Shown in pieces: positions 29,438 to 38,270 of a stretch of DNA of 64,000 bases. The stretch comes from Trichomonas vaginalis G3 (lineage: Eukaryota; Parabasalia; Trichomonadida; Trichomonadidae), in NCBI RefSeq assembly GCF_026262505.1, contig NC_067206.1, positions 37,091,896 to 37,155,895 of the forward strand, read 5' to 3'. The translations under genes were made by a program, and so were the position numbers. How positions within the stretch are numbered: position 1 is the first letter of the stretch; each line of letters starts with the position of its first letter. Under the pieces are notes generated by a model, which was not told the DNA's origin, did no database searches, and worked only from the letters and a program-made list of their open reading frames with translations.

Positions 29438-30205
29438 AATAACTGGGGTAGAAAAGAGGGTAGAAAGGAGGTTAGATCTAACCTTCTACCCTAAAATATA
29501 TTTTTGCTGAATTCAGCAACAAAATTCTGAGTAAAATAATTTTTAGGGCTTGTGTCAAACCGTTGAGTTTTCACAAAATTTAAAAAATAACGTTTACCAT
29601 GTAAAACGCTTATAAAATAACTGGGGTAGAAAAGAGGGTAGAAAGGAGGTTAGATCTAACCTTCTACCCTAAAATATATTTTTGTCTGATTTACGCTCAT
29701 TACGATGAAGAAGTCTTGACAAAACATTTACGAAGAAGTCTTGACAAAACATATACGTTTAGTTTCGATGAAATCATGACAAAGAATGTACGATGAAGAA
29801 GTCTTGACAAAACATATACGTTCATGTTTGACAAAACATTTACGAAGAAATCATGAAAATTCACGAGGGTAGAAAACAGGTTAGAAATGAGGTTAGATCT
29901 AACCATCTACCCTAAAATATATTTTTGCTGAATTCAGCACAAAATTCTGAGTAAAATAATTTTTAGGGCATAAGATTGCTACCCTCGGAAAACCGAGGGT
30001 AGAGATTCCGTATGAAAACAGTGAAGAACAGCGAGTAGGTAAGAAACCTTAGTCGCCAAAACTCTATGAAAACAGTGAAATTTCTCTAGACCGACTTTTT
30101 TCGGTCTTGCATAAAACACATGAAAACAGTGAATTTCCTTAAGATAGAAAAAATAAAGTTAGTTTTTTATAAAATATTTTTTTTATCCGGAATATAAAGA
30201 CAGAT
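29438..30205. repeat. Repeat-rich spacer
   Basis: It holds three inverted-orientation GGTTAGATCTAACC blocks, a direct duplication of about 97 bp (29,409-29,506 with 29,587-29,683) that includes the end of the preceding gene, two copies of GCTGAATTCAGC-type sequence, and a non-coding copy of the 54-bp unit found in the next gene (from 30,013). No gene is seen. Confidence 0.8.
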
Positions 30206-30793
30206 ATGTCAACATCAGAGAACACAACAACTGCTATCGTTCATGAAGCCATAAATGAAGAATATGAGTACATACAGTATAACAAACAGTTACGTCTCAT
30301 TCGTTCAGTCAAAGACGATATGTACCAAATGCAAAGTATTTTGACAGCATGTTTTGCACCCGACACTAAGCTTCCTAAAGACTGGTTTAGGAACCAAAGC
30401 ACTATTGAACTATTAAGCGAAGCACAGCGAGACATACTTTTTTCTGAAAACAGTGAAGAACAGCGAGTAGGTAAAAAACCCCAGTCGCCTAAAACTCATG
30501 AAAACAGTGAAGAACAGCGAGTAGGTAAAAAACCCCAGTCGCCAAAACTCTATGAAAATCGTGAAAAATTGCCAAACGGTTTGAGAGGATATTATGTACA
30601 TAGACTTCTTGTAAATGCTGTAGCAATGTGGGCTTCGCCTCGTTATGCTTGGAATATTTACAGACTTCTTGACGAAATTCATAGACAAGAACGTGAAGAG
30701 CTAGAGAACAAGCTTGAAGCAAAAGACAAAAGCATTCAGAAAAGAATACCACGTTCGGTACCAAAAGGAAAGAAAAGAACTATAAGTATATGA
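30206..30793 (+). CDS. KilA-N protein with an in-frame 54-bp repeat (element 2)
   Basis: The 195 residues carry KilA-N-type segments: KLPKDWFRNQSTIELLSEAQ before the repeat and NGLRGYYVHRLLVNAVAMWA after it, then a charged coiled tail. Between them is a twice-repeated 18-residue unit (ENSEEQRVGKKPQSPK..., 30,446-30,553). The same DNA occurs in non-coding form upstream at 30,013. An AAATAAAGTTAG cassette leads the gene. The stop overlaps the next ATG as ATGA at 30,790. Confidence 0.78.
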   Translation: MSTSENTTTAIVHEAINEEYEYIQYNKQLRLIRSVKDDMYQMQSILTACFAPDTKLPKDWFRNQSTIELLSEAQRDILFSENSEEQRVGKKPQSPKTHENSEEQRVGKKPQSPKLYENREKLPNGLRGYYVHRLLVNAVAMWASPRYAWNIYRLLDEIHRQEREELENKLEAKDKSIQKRIPRSVPKGKKRTISI

Positions 30794-31097
30794 TTTATAC
30801 TGAAGAGTTGGAGAAAGAAGAAGACAGAGATATGGTTATGTTGCATTTAGTCAGAAGAAACAACAAAAGCTTTTACGACCTTGCTAAGATTTACAAATCT
30901 GACAGAAATTGGTTCTATCGCGAAAACTTACCGATTTCAATGACACCGAAGAAGATGTGAAACAAATAGTTCAAGATACGTTACCTCAAACACACTATGA
31001 TATTAAAGGTTGTACAATACTTACATTCAAAGAAGATTTGTCATTGTTAAAGGAAAAAATAACAGAGTATTTTGACAACTTCAAACAAGCAGAGTAA
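30790..31097 (+). pseudogene. Downstream partner of the KilA-N gene (element 2)
   Basis: The locus overlaps the KilA-N stop as ATGA, so the two were probably co-translated or closely linked. It has MLHLVRRNNKSFYDLAKIYK-type and LSLLKEKITEYFDNFKQAE-type segments, a helical protein resembling C-terminal parts of some KilA-N viral proteins. It is broken, about one break. Function unknown. Confidence 0.5.
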
Positions 31098-31184
31098 ATG
31101 AACTCTTTATTTTTCAAGCTTGACTTCAGATGGCTCAGGTAGCTCAATTAGGTAAATTGCCTCGTCAAATCCTTCTGGCATTCC

Positions 31185-31507
31185 GAGTCCTTCCTTCCGA
31201 CAGAAAAAATTTTTCCTTCCAACAGGAAAAGTTTTTCCTTCCAACAGGAAAAGTTTTTCCTTCCGACAGAAAAAATTTTTCCTTCCGACAGAAAAAATTT
31301 TTTCAGTTGTCCGTCCGTAAACCATTCAAATTTCGAAAAATTGAGAACTTTTTGGTCGAACTTCAGAAAAAGTTTTTCCTTCCAACAGGAAAAATTTTTC
31401 CTTCCAACAGGAAAAAAATTTTCCTTCCGACAGGAAAAAATTTCCTTCGACAGGAAAACTCTTCCTTCCGACAGGAAAAGTTTTTCCTTCCGACAGGACA
31501 CAAACGG
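31185..31507. repeat. 22-bp GGAAAAA-TTTTTCC array before a small gene
   Basis: About a dozen copies of CCTTCCGACAGGAAAAAGTTTTT variants, in two blocks with a unique gap at about 31,306-31,372. Each junction is a palindrome, GGAAAAA-N-TTTTTCC. The array reads open in both strands because of its period. It ends at the ATG of the gene at 31,508. Confidence 0.9.
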
Positions 31508-31591
31508 ATGACTGACGTTCCTCTTCCTGAATGCCTTCCAAAGCCAGAAGAACCGACAGACCCCAGCACCACAAAAGACTTACTAGACTAA
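31508..31591 (+). CDS. 27-residue protein, MTDVP...PKPEEP (element 2)
   Basis: The frame MTDVPLPECLPKPEEPTDPS plus seven residues shares the start of the Pro-rich gene at 26,734 and likewise follows a 22-bp array. It may be only the remnant of a longer gene or a short peptide gene. Its stop overlaps the end of the convergent ATPase locus. Confidence 0.45.
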   Translation: MTDVPLPECLPKPEEPTDPSTTKDLLD

Positions 31592-32476
31592 GCACTTAGA
31601 TTTTTCAAGCTTGACTTTTTACAATTTGAACTTTGTTTGCGTAGATATGAATTCTGAAAGAAGTATGAGGGTCTTGTATGACTTTGTACTTCTCCCATAA
31701 GTTCATGTCTGTCAAACTTACCTGCCATGGACTCTTTCATAAGTTCCATGAAATCGTCTTCGGACAATCCGGGGAAAAGTACAATGTCAGTAAGTATTCT
31801 TTTAACATCCTTACTTAAACTCTTTGCTGTCTGTACACATATTACGACTGAGATGTTAAAGTGTCTGAGCTTCTTAAGAATTCGACACATATCTTGTTCT
31901 CTGTTCTTTAACAAAGGATGAGAAGCAAAGTATCTAAGATAAGAAGACATCTATGAGGGTAAGTCTTCCAATCGTAAGATTGCAATTTCTTCGAAATGTA
32001 TTCTATCTCTTTCTGTTTGTTTCTGGAAGTGTTTTCTTCTCTAAATTCTCTGCATTCCTCATTTGGGTCTTTAAACTTAGAATTTATATACTCATTATAG
32101 CATTGTACTTCAAAAACCCTTCTTTGGTACTTCTTTATCCAATCTAAAACTCAGTATCCTTATTACATACTAACTTAGACTTCTTTATAATATCTTTGAA
32201 CGAATTGACGGTTTGGTCAAATTGACCAGAAGTACTACAAATAACAACTAACTCATAGAATGGTTCTTCTCATCTAGTTCTTGTTGTTGTGCAGCCATTT
32301 TAAGATAAGTGAAAGTCTACCCGACCCAGGTGGTGCAATTAGACCTGTTATACCATTCTGAGCAAATAAGAACTTGTCATGTATAGGCTTTATCTGAGCA
32401 TTTTCTAACTCCTCTTGTTCTTGTTTAAAACATTCTCAAATTTCTTGTCAATGTCAGCAAACTTTTTTTCTAACAT
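31588..32476 (-). pseudogene. A32-type packaging ATPase fossil (element 2)
   Basis: The upstream part has a P-loop-like GLIAPPGSG segment and the downstream part has ILKKLRHFNISVVICVQTAK, the sensor strand of the packaging ATPase family, then a helical end. It is the counterpart of 10,566-11,393. It is broken, several breaks. Confidence 0.72.
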
Positions 32477-32507
32477 TTTAAAAATTAAAATTTTTATCTT
32501 TTAGAAA

Positions 32508-32960
32508 ATGTCTAGCGATTTCGCTATCTATATTCGAGACAAGCTTTTCGACAGCAAAACATCTGTCGACCATAAAATCTTACATAGTGTAAACAAGAAA
32601 GGTGAATTTGTTCTATAGTTCTGTTTCTGGGAATATGACAAGAACCATAAAACATTAAGCAGAGCAGTCTTAAAATTTGTCAATGACAGACTTGTTGACA
32701 GAGATGACGCCGATTGGAAAGATGAAGTCCAACAAAAGTTCTTAGAATGCAAAAGAAGACACATGCGGTTCTTGAAGATGAAAATAGAAAACAGAATAGA
32801 TGAGCTATTAAAGGACAAAGAACTTTTACATAAATATGGTTGCGCCAATTTGACGTCTCCCAACAGAAAAGAAGAAGAAAGAAAAGAAAAGAAAAGAAAG
32901 TAGAGAAGAAAGAAGAAAGAACCTGAACCAGTTCCAGAGAAAAAGAAATTTGACATGTAA
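32508..32960 (+). pseudogene. Basic coiled protein of unknown role (element 2)
   Basis: The locus begins MSSDFAIYIRDKLFDSKTSV behind TTTTTATCTTTTAGAAAATG and later reads KFVNDRLVDRDDADWKDEVQ, then Lys/Glu-rich coiled coil. It faces the ATPase from the opposite strand. No family recognised. Broken, about two breaks. Confidence 0.5.
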
Positions 32961-32975
32961 AATAAAATTTTATTT

Positions 32976-34649
32976 TTAGAACATTTCTGGGTCAATGTCA
33001 ATGTTCTCTTCCTCTTTAGGGCAAACACTGGCTTAGACTCTAAAATCTTTTACCCAATTTACCTTGAACTTCAACTATCTTAGACTCATAATATTCATAG
33101 TGTCTGCTTTCTTTGGTTCATAAGGTATAACAAGTTTGTATGCTTTGCCTTCTTTAAGGTTTGAAAACCTTCTGTCAAAACTTTCTTTGACTGCTAACAA
33201 ACCTTCTATGTCTAAGTCTTCAAATTCGCACCATTTTTAGTCACAAATAGCAAACTTAACTGGTTCGATGTTCCAAACTTTGCTGAATGAAGACTTTTCA
33301 AAATGGTAGAAGTAACATTCAAATATGTGAATGGGTTCAGTTCTTCTTTAAGTCCTGACATTACTTGTTTACTGAGATGAATTTCGTCATCTTTTCTATC
33401 GGATAAAAAATATTTTTTTAAAATTTACTCAGAAAAATTTTCTTTGTATATACACCATTCTGAACATCTAAAAGACTTTTGACATTTGCCAAGAATGTAC
33501 GTTTAGAAGCTGCCATATAACCATATTCTTGACAATATTGTTTTACGAATCGTACAATGACCTTCATCTAATGACACAAAGTCAGTTTCATCTATGAACA
33601 GTTCATATACACTCTTGTTTGCTTCTAACATGTTTGTCTCTCTTCGGTATGTGGAATTTGTCTTGGATTGAACTTTGAAATATCTAATGTCATAAAATAT
33701 GAGAACAAGTGGTTGTAAAAGTCAGATGTCAAAGTTTCTGCTAAGTCGTCAAAATATTCTGTATCTTGCATATGAGAATCTGACGTTCTGACAACTACAT
33801 ATCTTCTGTCAGAACTTTCTAACTTCATCGGAACAGAATTGTTTTGAAACCATAATGAAGTTTGCAACATTTTCACAAACTCTTTGGTCTTTATACTTTC
33901 TTTCACAACTCCAACTTTGTCTGTATAAGACTCTTCAAAGCATCTGAGTTCAAAACTTTTGTTGTATCTATACTTTGAAGTTCATTGCAAACTATAAGTT
34001 CATATTCTCTATTGAGGAGTTAAACTTGCCACAGATGTTTTCTAAGTTTGTCATATTCGGGTTCGAATAGCCTTCTAACAGTTTGCACAAAATATCTGTA
34101 AAGAATGTGTTCTTACCAGTTCTTGTTTTCCATTATAATGAGAGCAGTTTCATTTTTAGCACTTGGATGTTGTAAGATGTTTGCAAACCAACATAAGATA
34201 TACTCATAGACTCTTTCGTTTCCTTGCATATAATTTCTTTGACATGGTCTACCAAGCTTCTATAATATTTTCTTTCCATTCTACTTGTTCGTATTTATAT
34301 CCAGTGAAGATAGAATAGAAGTTTGGAGAAGGTGTATAGAACTTTATACCTCGAACTGAAAAATCTTCTAACTTTGACAATAAGATATCCCAAGCATCTA
34401 ACATCTTCATGCCAACTTGTACGACTTTTATTTTCTTAAGTTTCTGTCTACATTCTTGTTCTGAAACTATTGTTGCTCTTGGTTTGTTAAAGACAACATC
34501 CCATTCTTTCATGACATAACATTCTGGGGCAGAGTCGACATAAATGACTAAACGTTTCAAATTTCGACTGCTTTGTTATAGTCTCGAAATGGACACATAT
34601 TTCTGAATGCTTGGAAGTCATAAAAATCTGAAACATCTATTCTGTACAT
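32976..34649 (-). pseudogene. D5-type SF3 helicase fossil (element 2)
   Basis: The locus has MLDAWDILLSKLEDFSVRGI and FTGYKYEQVEWKENII upstream, and SSDRRYVVVRTSDSH with DISKFNPRQIPHTEER downstream. These align in order with the intact helicase of element 1 (AWDVLLNQLSSLTVKGV; GDRRYVVLRV; LSSFNVRIIPMTEA). It is broken, with many breaks, and is one of the most decayed genes of the element. Confidence 0.8.
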
Positions 34650-34675
34650 TTTTATAAAAATAAAAAAAATATTTT

Positions 34676-35473
34676 TTATTCTTGACTTTGTTGTTGCATT
34701 TGTTGCATTTGTTGTTCTTGAGCTATTTGTTGTTGAAGTTGTTTCTTGTATATACAATACTTTCACCAGTTTGCATCTTCCAATTCGAAACTTTCTGCCG
34801 TCATTGACAAATACATAGGACATAAAAGTTTTTACAGGAACAAAGTTTGCGTCAACTAATGTCAACGTTATACTTGCCAAAGTGTTTGAGTTCACTAAGG
34901 TTGAAAATTCTGCATTCGAATGAACAATAGGCAAACCAGCAGAGAAAGTATTGTTTATACGCATAAGTATCTTTTTGTCATAATAGTTTCTGTCGACATT
35001 CGAATAACACTTTGAACCTAAGTTTGAAACAATATATAAGATTGGTGTGCTTAATGTCAATGGAATAGACATTCCTTGTATGACACCTTTTCCTGTTATA
35101 GGAAACTGTTGGTAGTAAAAACCAGAAATAAGTTTTGTATTATAGCTCATATCGTTTATAGTAAACTCAGTCGGACATCCAAACATAATGAAACCTGCTC
35201 TAGTTGCAGCACATGTTACACCCGTCCTTAAAGTATTAAATAAGTCAACAAAACCTGTTGGTGGTATATCTGAGTAAGTATCTTCAAAGGAGTTTTTACC
35301 ATTCACAACAATAAAGTCTTCTGGTGTCAAAAGAGCAAAACAGGCTTTAGTCGTCATTGTGTTTAAGGTTAGTTTACAATACCGTCCTTGAGGACTTTGT
35401 AAGTTTGTTGTTATAGAATTATTGACTCAGGGTTTTTAGTCGTAATAGTATAAACCATTATATCTTCTGCCAT
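34676..35473 (-). pseudogene. Penton-type minor capsid protein fossil (element 2)
   Basis: The sequence has LSTPILYIVSNLGSKCYSNV, DKKILMRINNTFSAGLPIVH and SNTLASITLTLVDANFVPVK, the strand pattern of Polinton penton (single jelly-roll) proteins that sit at capsid vertices. The end is Gln-rich. It lies between the helicase and the ISCCG-family gene, as the candidate of element 1 also neighbours its ISCCG-family gene. Lightly broken, one or two breaks. Confidence 0.65.
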
Positions 35474-35482
35474 TTATTATAT

Positions 35483-35713
35483 TTAAAAGTTTTTCTGAAA
35501 GTGGAGAAGAACTTCATCTAAACTTTCACATGGCGTTTCTTGAAGTTCTCTGTCTAAGAAGTTCAAATATTTTGTAAAGACATAGAACTTTCCTTTGTCT
35601 ACACGAACAAACAAAACAGGGTCTTTCATATCGTTCAAAAGTGTGTAAAGTCCTTTACATGAAATAAAGTCTATATTATTTTTCTTCAAACATCTTTCAA
35701 GAAGTTTTGACAT
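35483..35713 (-). CDS. 77-residue protein of unknown role (element 2)
   Basis: The frame from the ATG at 35,713 begins MSKLLERCLKKNNIDFISCK and has a compact mix of strand and helix (KDPVLFVRVDKGKFYVFTKY). The upstream motif on the minus strand is T-rich with CTAAGTAAAATG-type sequence. It overlaps nothing and is open. No family recognised. Confidence 0.6.
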   Translation of the reverse strand: MSKLLERCLKKNNIDFISCKGLYTLLNDMKDPVLFVRVDKGKFYVFTKYLNFLDRELQETPCESLDEVLLHFQKNF

Positions 35714-35718
35714 TTTAC

Positions 35719-36300
35719 TTAGCAAATAAATTTTAATGAAATGTTGTGGTCGTCAAATATTTTTATGACGTCTGGGAAACTATACTTTAAGTTCAACGTT
35801 TCACCTCCTTTCATAACGTATATCTTGTCAATGACATTATATGAAACACCACAGCAACTAATGTCGGGTTCTATTTCTTTGATGTTTATATCGTCTGCCT
35901 CTGTCAAAAGTTTCAATAGTTCTTTCAAGACTTCATGAGGTGCAATGACATATGAGTTCACTTTTACAGGGTTGTGTTCGACCAAGTTTAACATTATACT
36001 TAAAGCTTGACAAATCTTCTCCTGAGTTTGAAGTTTGTCTTTCAGTTGTTGGTAGTCGTTTCGAATATCTGCAACAGAACTTAAGTCTCTGCTAACTTCA
36101 GGATATGTTGGTTGTTCTTTTACAGGAACAATTGTTATACCATCTTTGTCTTCGTATGGTTTCCCCACTTCAACATCTCTGTCTTTGACATTGACAACAA
36201 CACTTTGACTGTTTGTTTGAGTTGGTGAATTTAACTTCACATCTGCCACCGCCATTAAACCTTTTGAAACACTTACGCTTCTATTTTTCGGAAATGACAT
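35719..36300 (-). CDS. Conserved element protein with ISCCG motif (element 2)
   Basis: From the ATG at 36,300 the protein has about 193 residues, starting MSFPKNRSVSVSKGLMAVAD; codons upstream run through the divergent promoter. A Pro/Glu linker (VKEQPTYPEVSRDLSSVADI) leads to a domain with PHEVLKELLKLLTEADDINI and DISCCGVSYNVIDK. This aligns with 8,884-9,543 of element 1. The Cys-Cys pair and flanking Ile/Gly are kept. Function unknown, but it is a shared component of both elements. Confidence 0.78.
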   Translation of the reverse strand: MSFPKNRSVSVSKGLMAVADVKLNSPTQTNSQSVVVNVKDRDVEVGKPYEDKDGITIVPVKEQPTYPEVSRDLSSVADIRNDYQQLKDKLQTQEKICQALSIMLNLVEHNPVKVNSYVIAPHEVLKELLKLLTEADDINIKEIEPDISCCGVSYNVIDKIYVMKGGETLNLKYSFPDVIKIFDDHNISLKFIC

Positions 36301-36318
36301 TTTACTTAGAATAAAAAG

Positions 36319-36670
36319 ATGGACGTATTCGGATATCTTATTGAATTGAAGCAGAACAAAGTTTATACTCACAAACAATACAAATACATTGACAGAATAG
36401 TTTCTTTACACAAACAATGGAAAATGTTATAGAATAGCAGTCTTTGCTGAACCAAAATATTTTCAATAAAGCAAAGAAAGTTGGTATAACCGAGATGGTG
36501 AAAGTTCTTGAAGCAGACAAAAATATAACAACAAAACTTACAGATATTTCTAAAGGTAAGTTTATCTTACAATATTATGTCAAAACTGGCGTACTGTCAA
36601 TATTTGACGGAGAGAAGTCAGTTCAAGAACAACTTACTGACCTGCTGCCAAAATCTGCTCGATGGAAGCT
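36319..36670 (+). pseudogene. Small protein divergent from the ISCCG-family gene (element 2)
   Basis: The locus begins MDVFGYLIELKQNKVYTHKQ behind TTTTACTTAGAATAAAAAG and continues with NIFNKAKKVGITEMVKVLEA and GKFILQYYVKTGVLSIFDGE. The protein is mixed helix and strand; no family recognised. Broken, about one break. Its 3' end meets the convergent capsid gene. Confidence 0.5.
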
Positions 36671-36673
36671 GTC

Positions 36674-38238
36674 GTTATGCCAATCTGAGGAGCCCAGCAG
36701 GTTTCATCGAACGAATCTTCAAAAGAGCATCTTCCGTGAAAAGTGCTATTGGTTTTGTAAACTTCTTTGCTCTCAGTTCATCTGGACCGTCTCTGTCACC
36801 AGTATATTGTATTTGTACAGTACCAAACAGTTGAAAATACCACCCATAAAGTCTTCTGAGTCAGCAAATGGAATGCCAAGCCAAAAGTTTGAACGGTCTC
36901 CATTTGTATATTGAGTTTTTTGACCTCCTGTATGAGTCCATACTTTCACATATGGCATAATAGAACTTTGCATTTCAGGGTTAATGGTTGTTGTGAAATT
37001 GTTGTTTAAAGTTCATAGCATCTAATGTCAAGTTGTATGACCTCATATCCTCAACTGTAGAATATTCTTCTCTTGGATAATATTTGCCATCTATGTTTAT
37101 ATGATATTTAATACCGGGGTTGAGAAACAAGAATAGTCATTTATAGTTCGTCTGAACAGTACAAACATAGTATCTGCATGTTTCATTGCAGTTGTTAAAG
37201 CAATATCTGTTCTTGCACCTGGGTCAGCACTTTGGTTTCCAACTTCACCTGCAAAGTCTTTGACAGATATTTGGTGTATAGGAACATAAGTGGAACTGCA
37301 ATATATTTGGCAGCTAAAGCATTTGAAATATCTGGGTCCAACATATAGACTGCAAGTCTGCTTTCTATTCTCTTGCATTCAAATTTTTCGCATGTGAACT
37401 TAACTGGGTCCCAAGCAGTTCAGCAGCATTGAAATAATAGTTTACTTCATTGTTGAAGTTTGAGAAACCAAAGTCTAAGTCAACTTTGTCTTTGCAAAAT
37501 TCGGCGAATGACGTTTGATTTGTTCCCTTTACGTCTGTAATAGTGAATGGGTTTGTGTTGGTGCAATGACTAAGTTATTTTTGCTTGGAGTAAGTTCGAT
37601 AGAAATTTTTCCTGCCCAGTTTGGCAAGTATCTTAAAAACCTGAAGATGAGGAAAGATGACAAAGGAACTCTAAGTTTCAGTTTTACTTTGGTTACTGCT
37701 GCTGCAGTTTGTCCAGAAAGGTTAACATAAACTCCTGGAACGTTAGGGTCAAGTTTCTTATTTTCTCAATATTTGCATACTGGTCTGTTTGTTCTCTAGC
37801 TTGTGGTTGTACTGAGTTTCTCAAAGCGAACCATTCATAGTTTGCCCATGTTACTGTTTGAACTAAGTCAGAGTTAGAATATATCTTATATCCCATGAAA
37901 ACTTCTGGAGCATATTGGTATCCGACATAGAAAATTCCATTGCAACCTTTCTTGTCAGACAACTTGGCAGAAGGTTTTATTTCAATGTCTTGTTCCACGT
38001 ATAAGAATGAGTTGTCAATAGAAATAATATGAAACCTGTCGCAAGCAATATCTACTGTTGTTGAAGAACCTTCTCCAAACTCACCTACGTTTCCATAAGA
38101 AACAGCAGTTGTATATTCGTAAGTTCCAGGAACTATTTCTGACCTTCTAATGGCATTGTCGCATTCGTTATACCATTCGGAAACATTTCCGTTCATGGCA
38201 TCCAAAACTGTTGGCGTTATATTCTGAGCGGCGTACAT
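36674..38238 (-). pseudogene. Major capsid protein fossil (element 2)
   Basis: The upstream part (MYAAQNITPTVLDAMNGNVS; CNGIFYVGYQYAPEVFMGYK; NYEWFALRNSVQPQ) is strand-rich and has the FVGY-type segment also seen in the element 1 capsid. The locus length of about 1.56 kb equals that of the element 1 gene (1.6 kb). The minus-strand promoter is TTTTTACCCATATGAAATG. It is broken, with several breaks. Confidence 0.7.
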
Positions 38239-38270
38239 TTCATATGGGTAAAAATATAGAATAGTTGGAT

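Larger units (their letters stand above)
27075..29904. repeat. Six copies of the GGTTAGATCTAACC palindrome
   Basis: The perfect 14-base palindrome lies at 27,075, 27,229, 28,375, 29,470, 29,648 and 29,891. Most copies extend outward as TAGGGTAGA ... TCTACCCT, making a near-palindrome of up to 40 bases, and sit beside ATATATTTTAGGG. The first three copies have one orientation, the last three the other. All are in spacers between genes. Confidence 0.92.

Noticed and set aside
31130-31501. Frames on both strands through the second 22-bp array
   Set aside because: They are products of the repeat and lack any protein-like sequence outside it.
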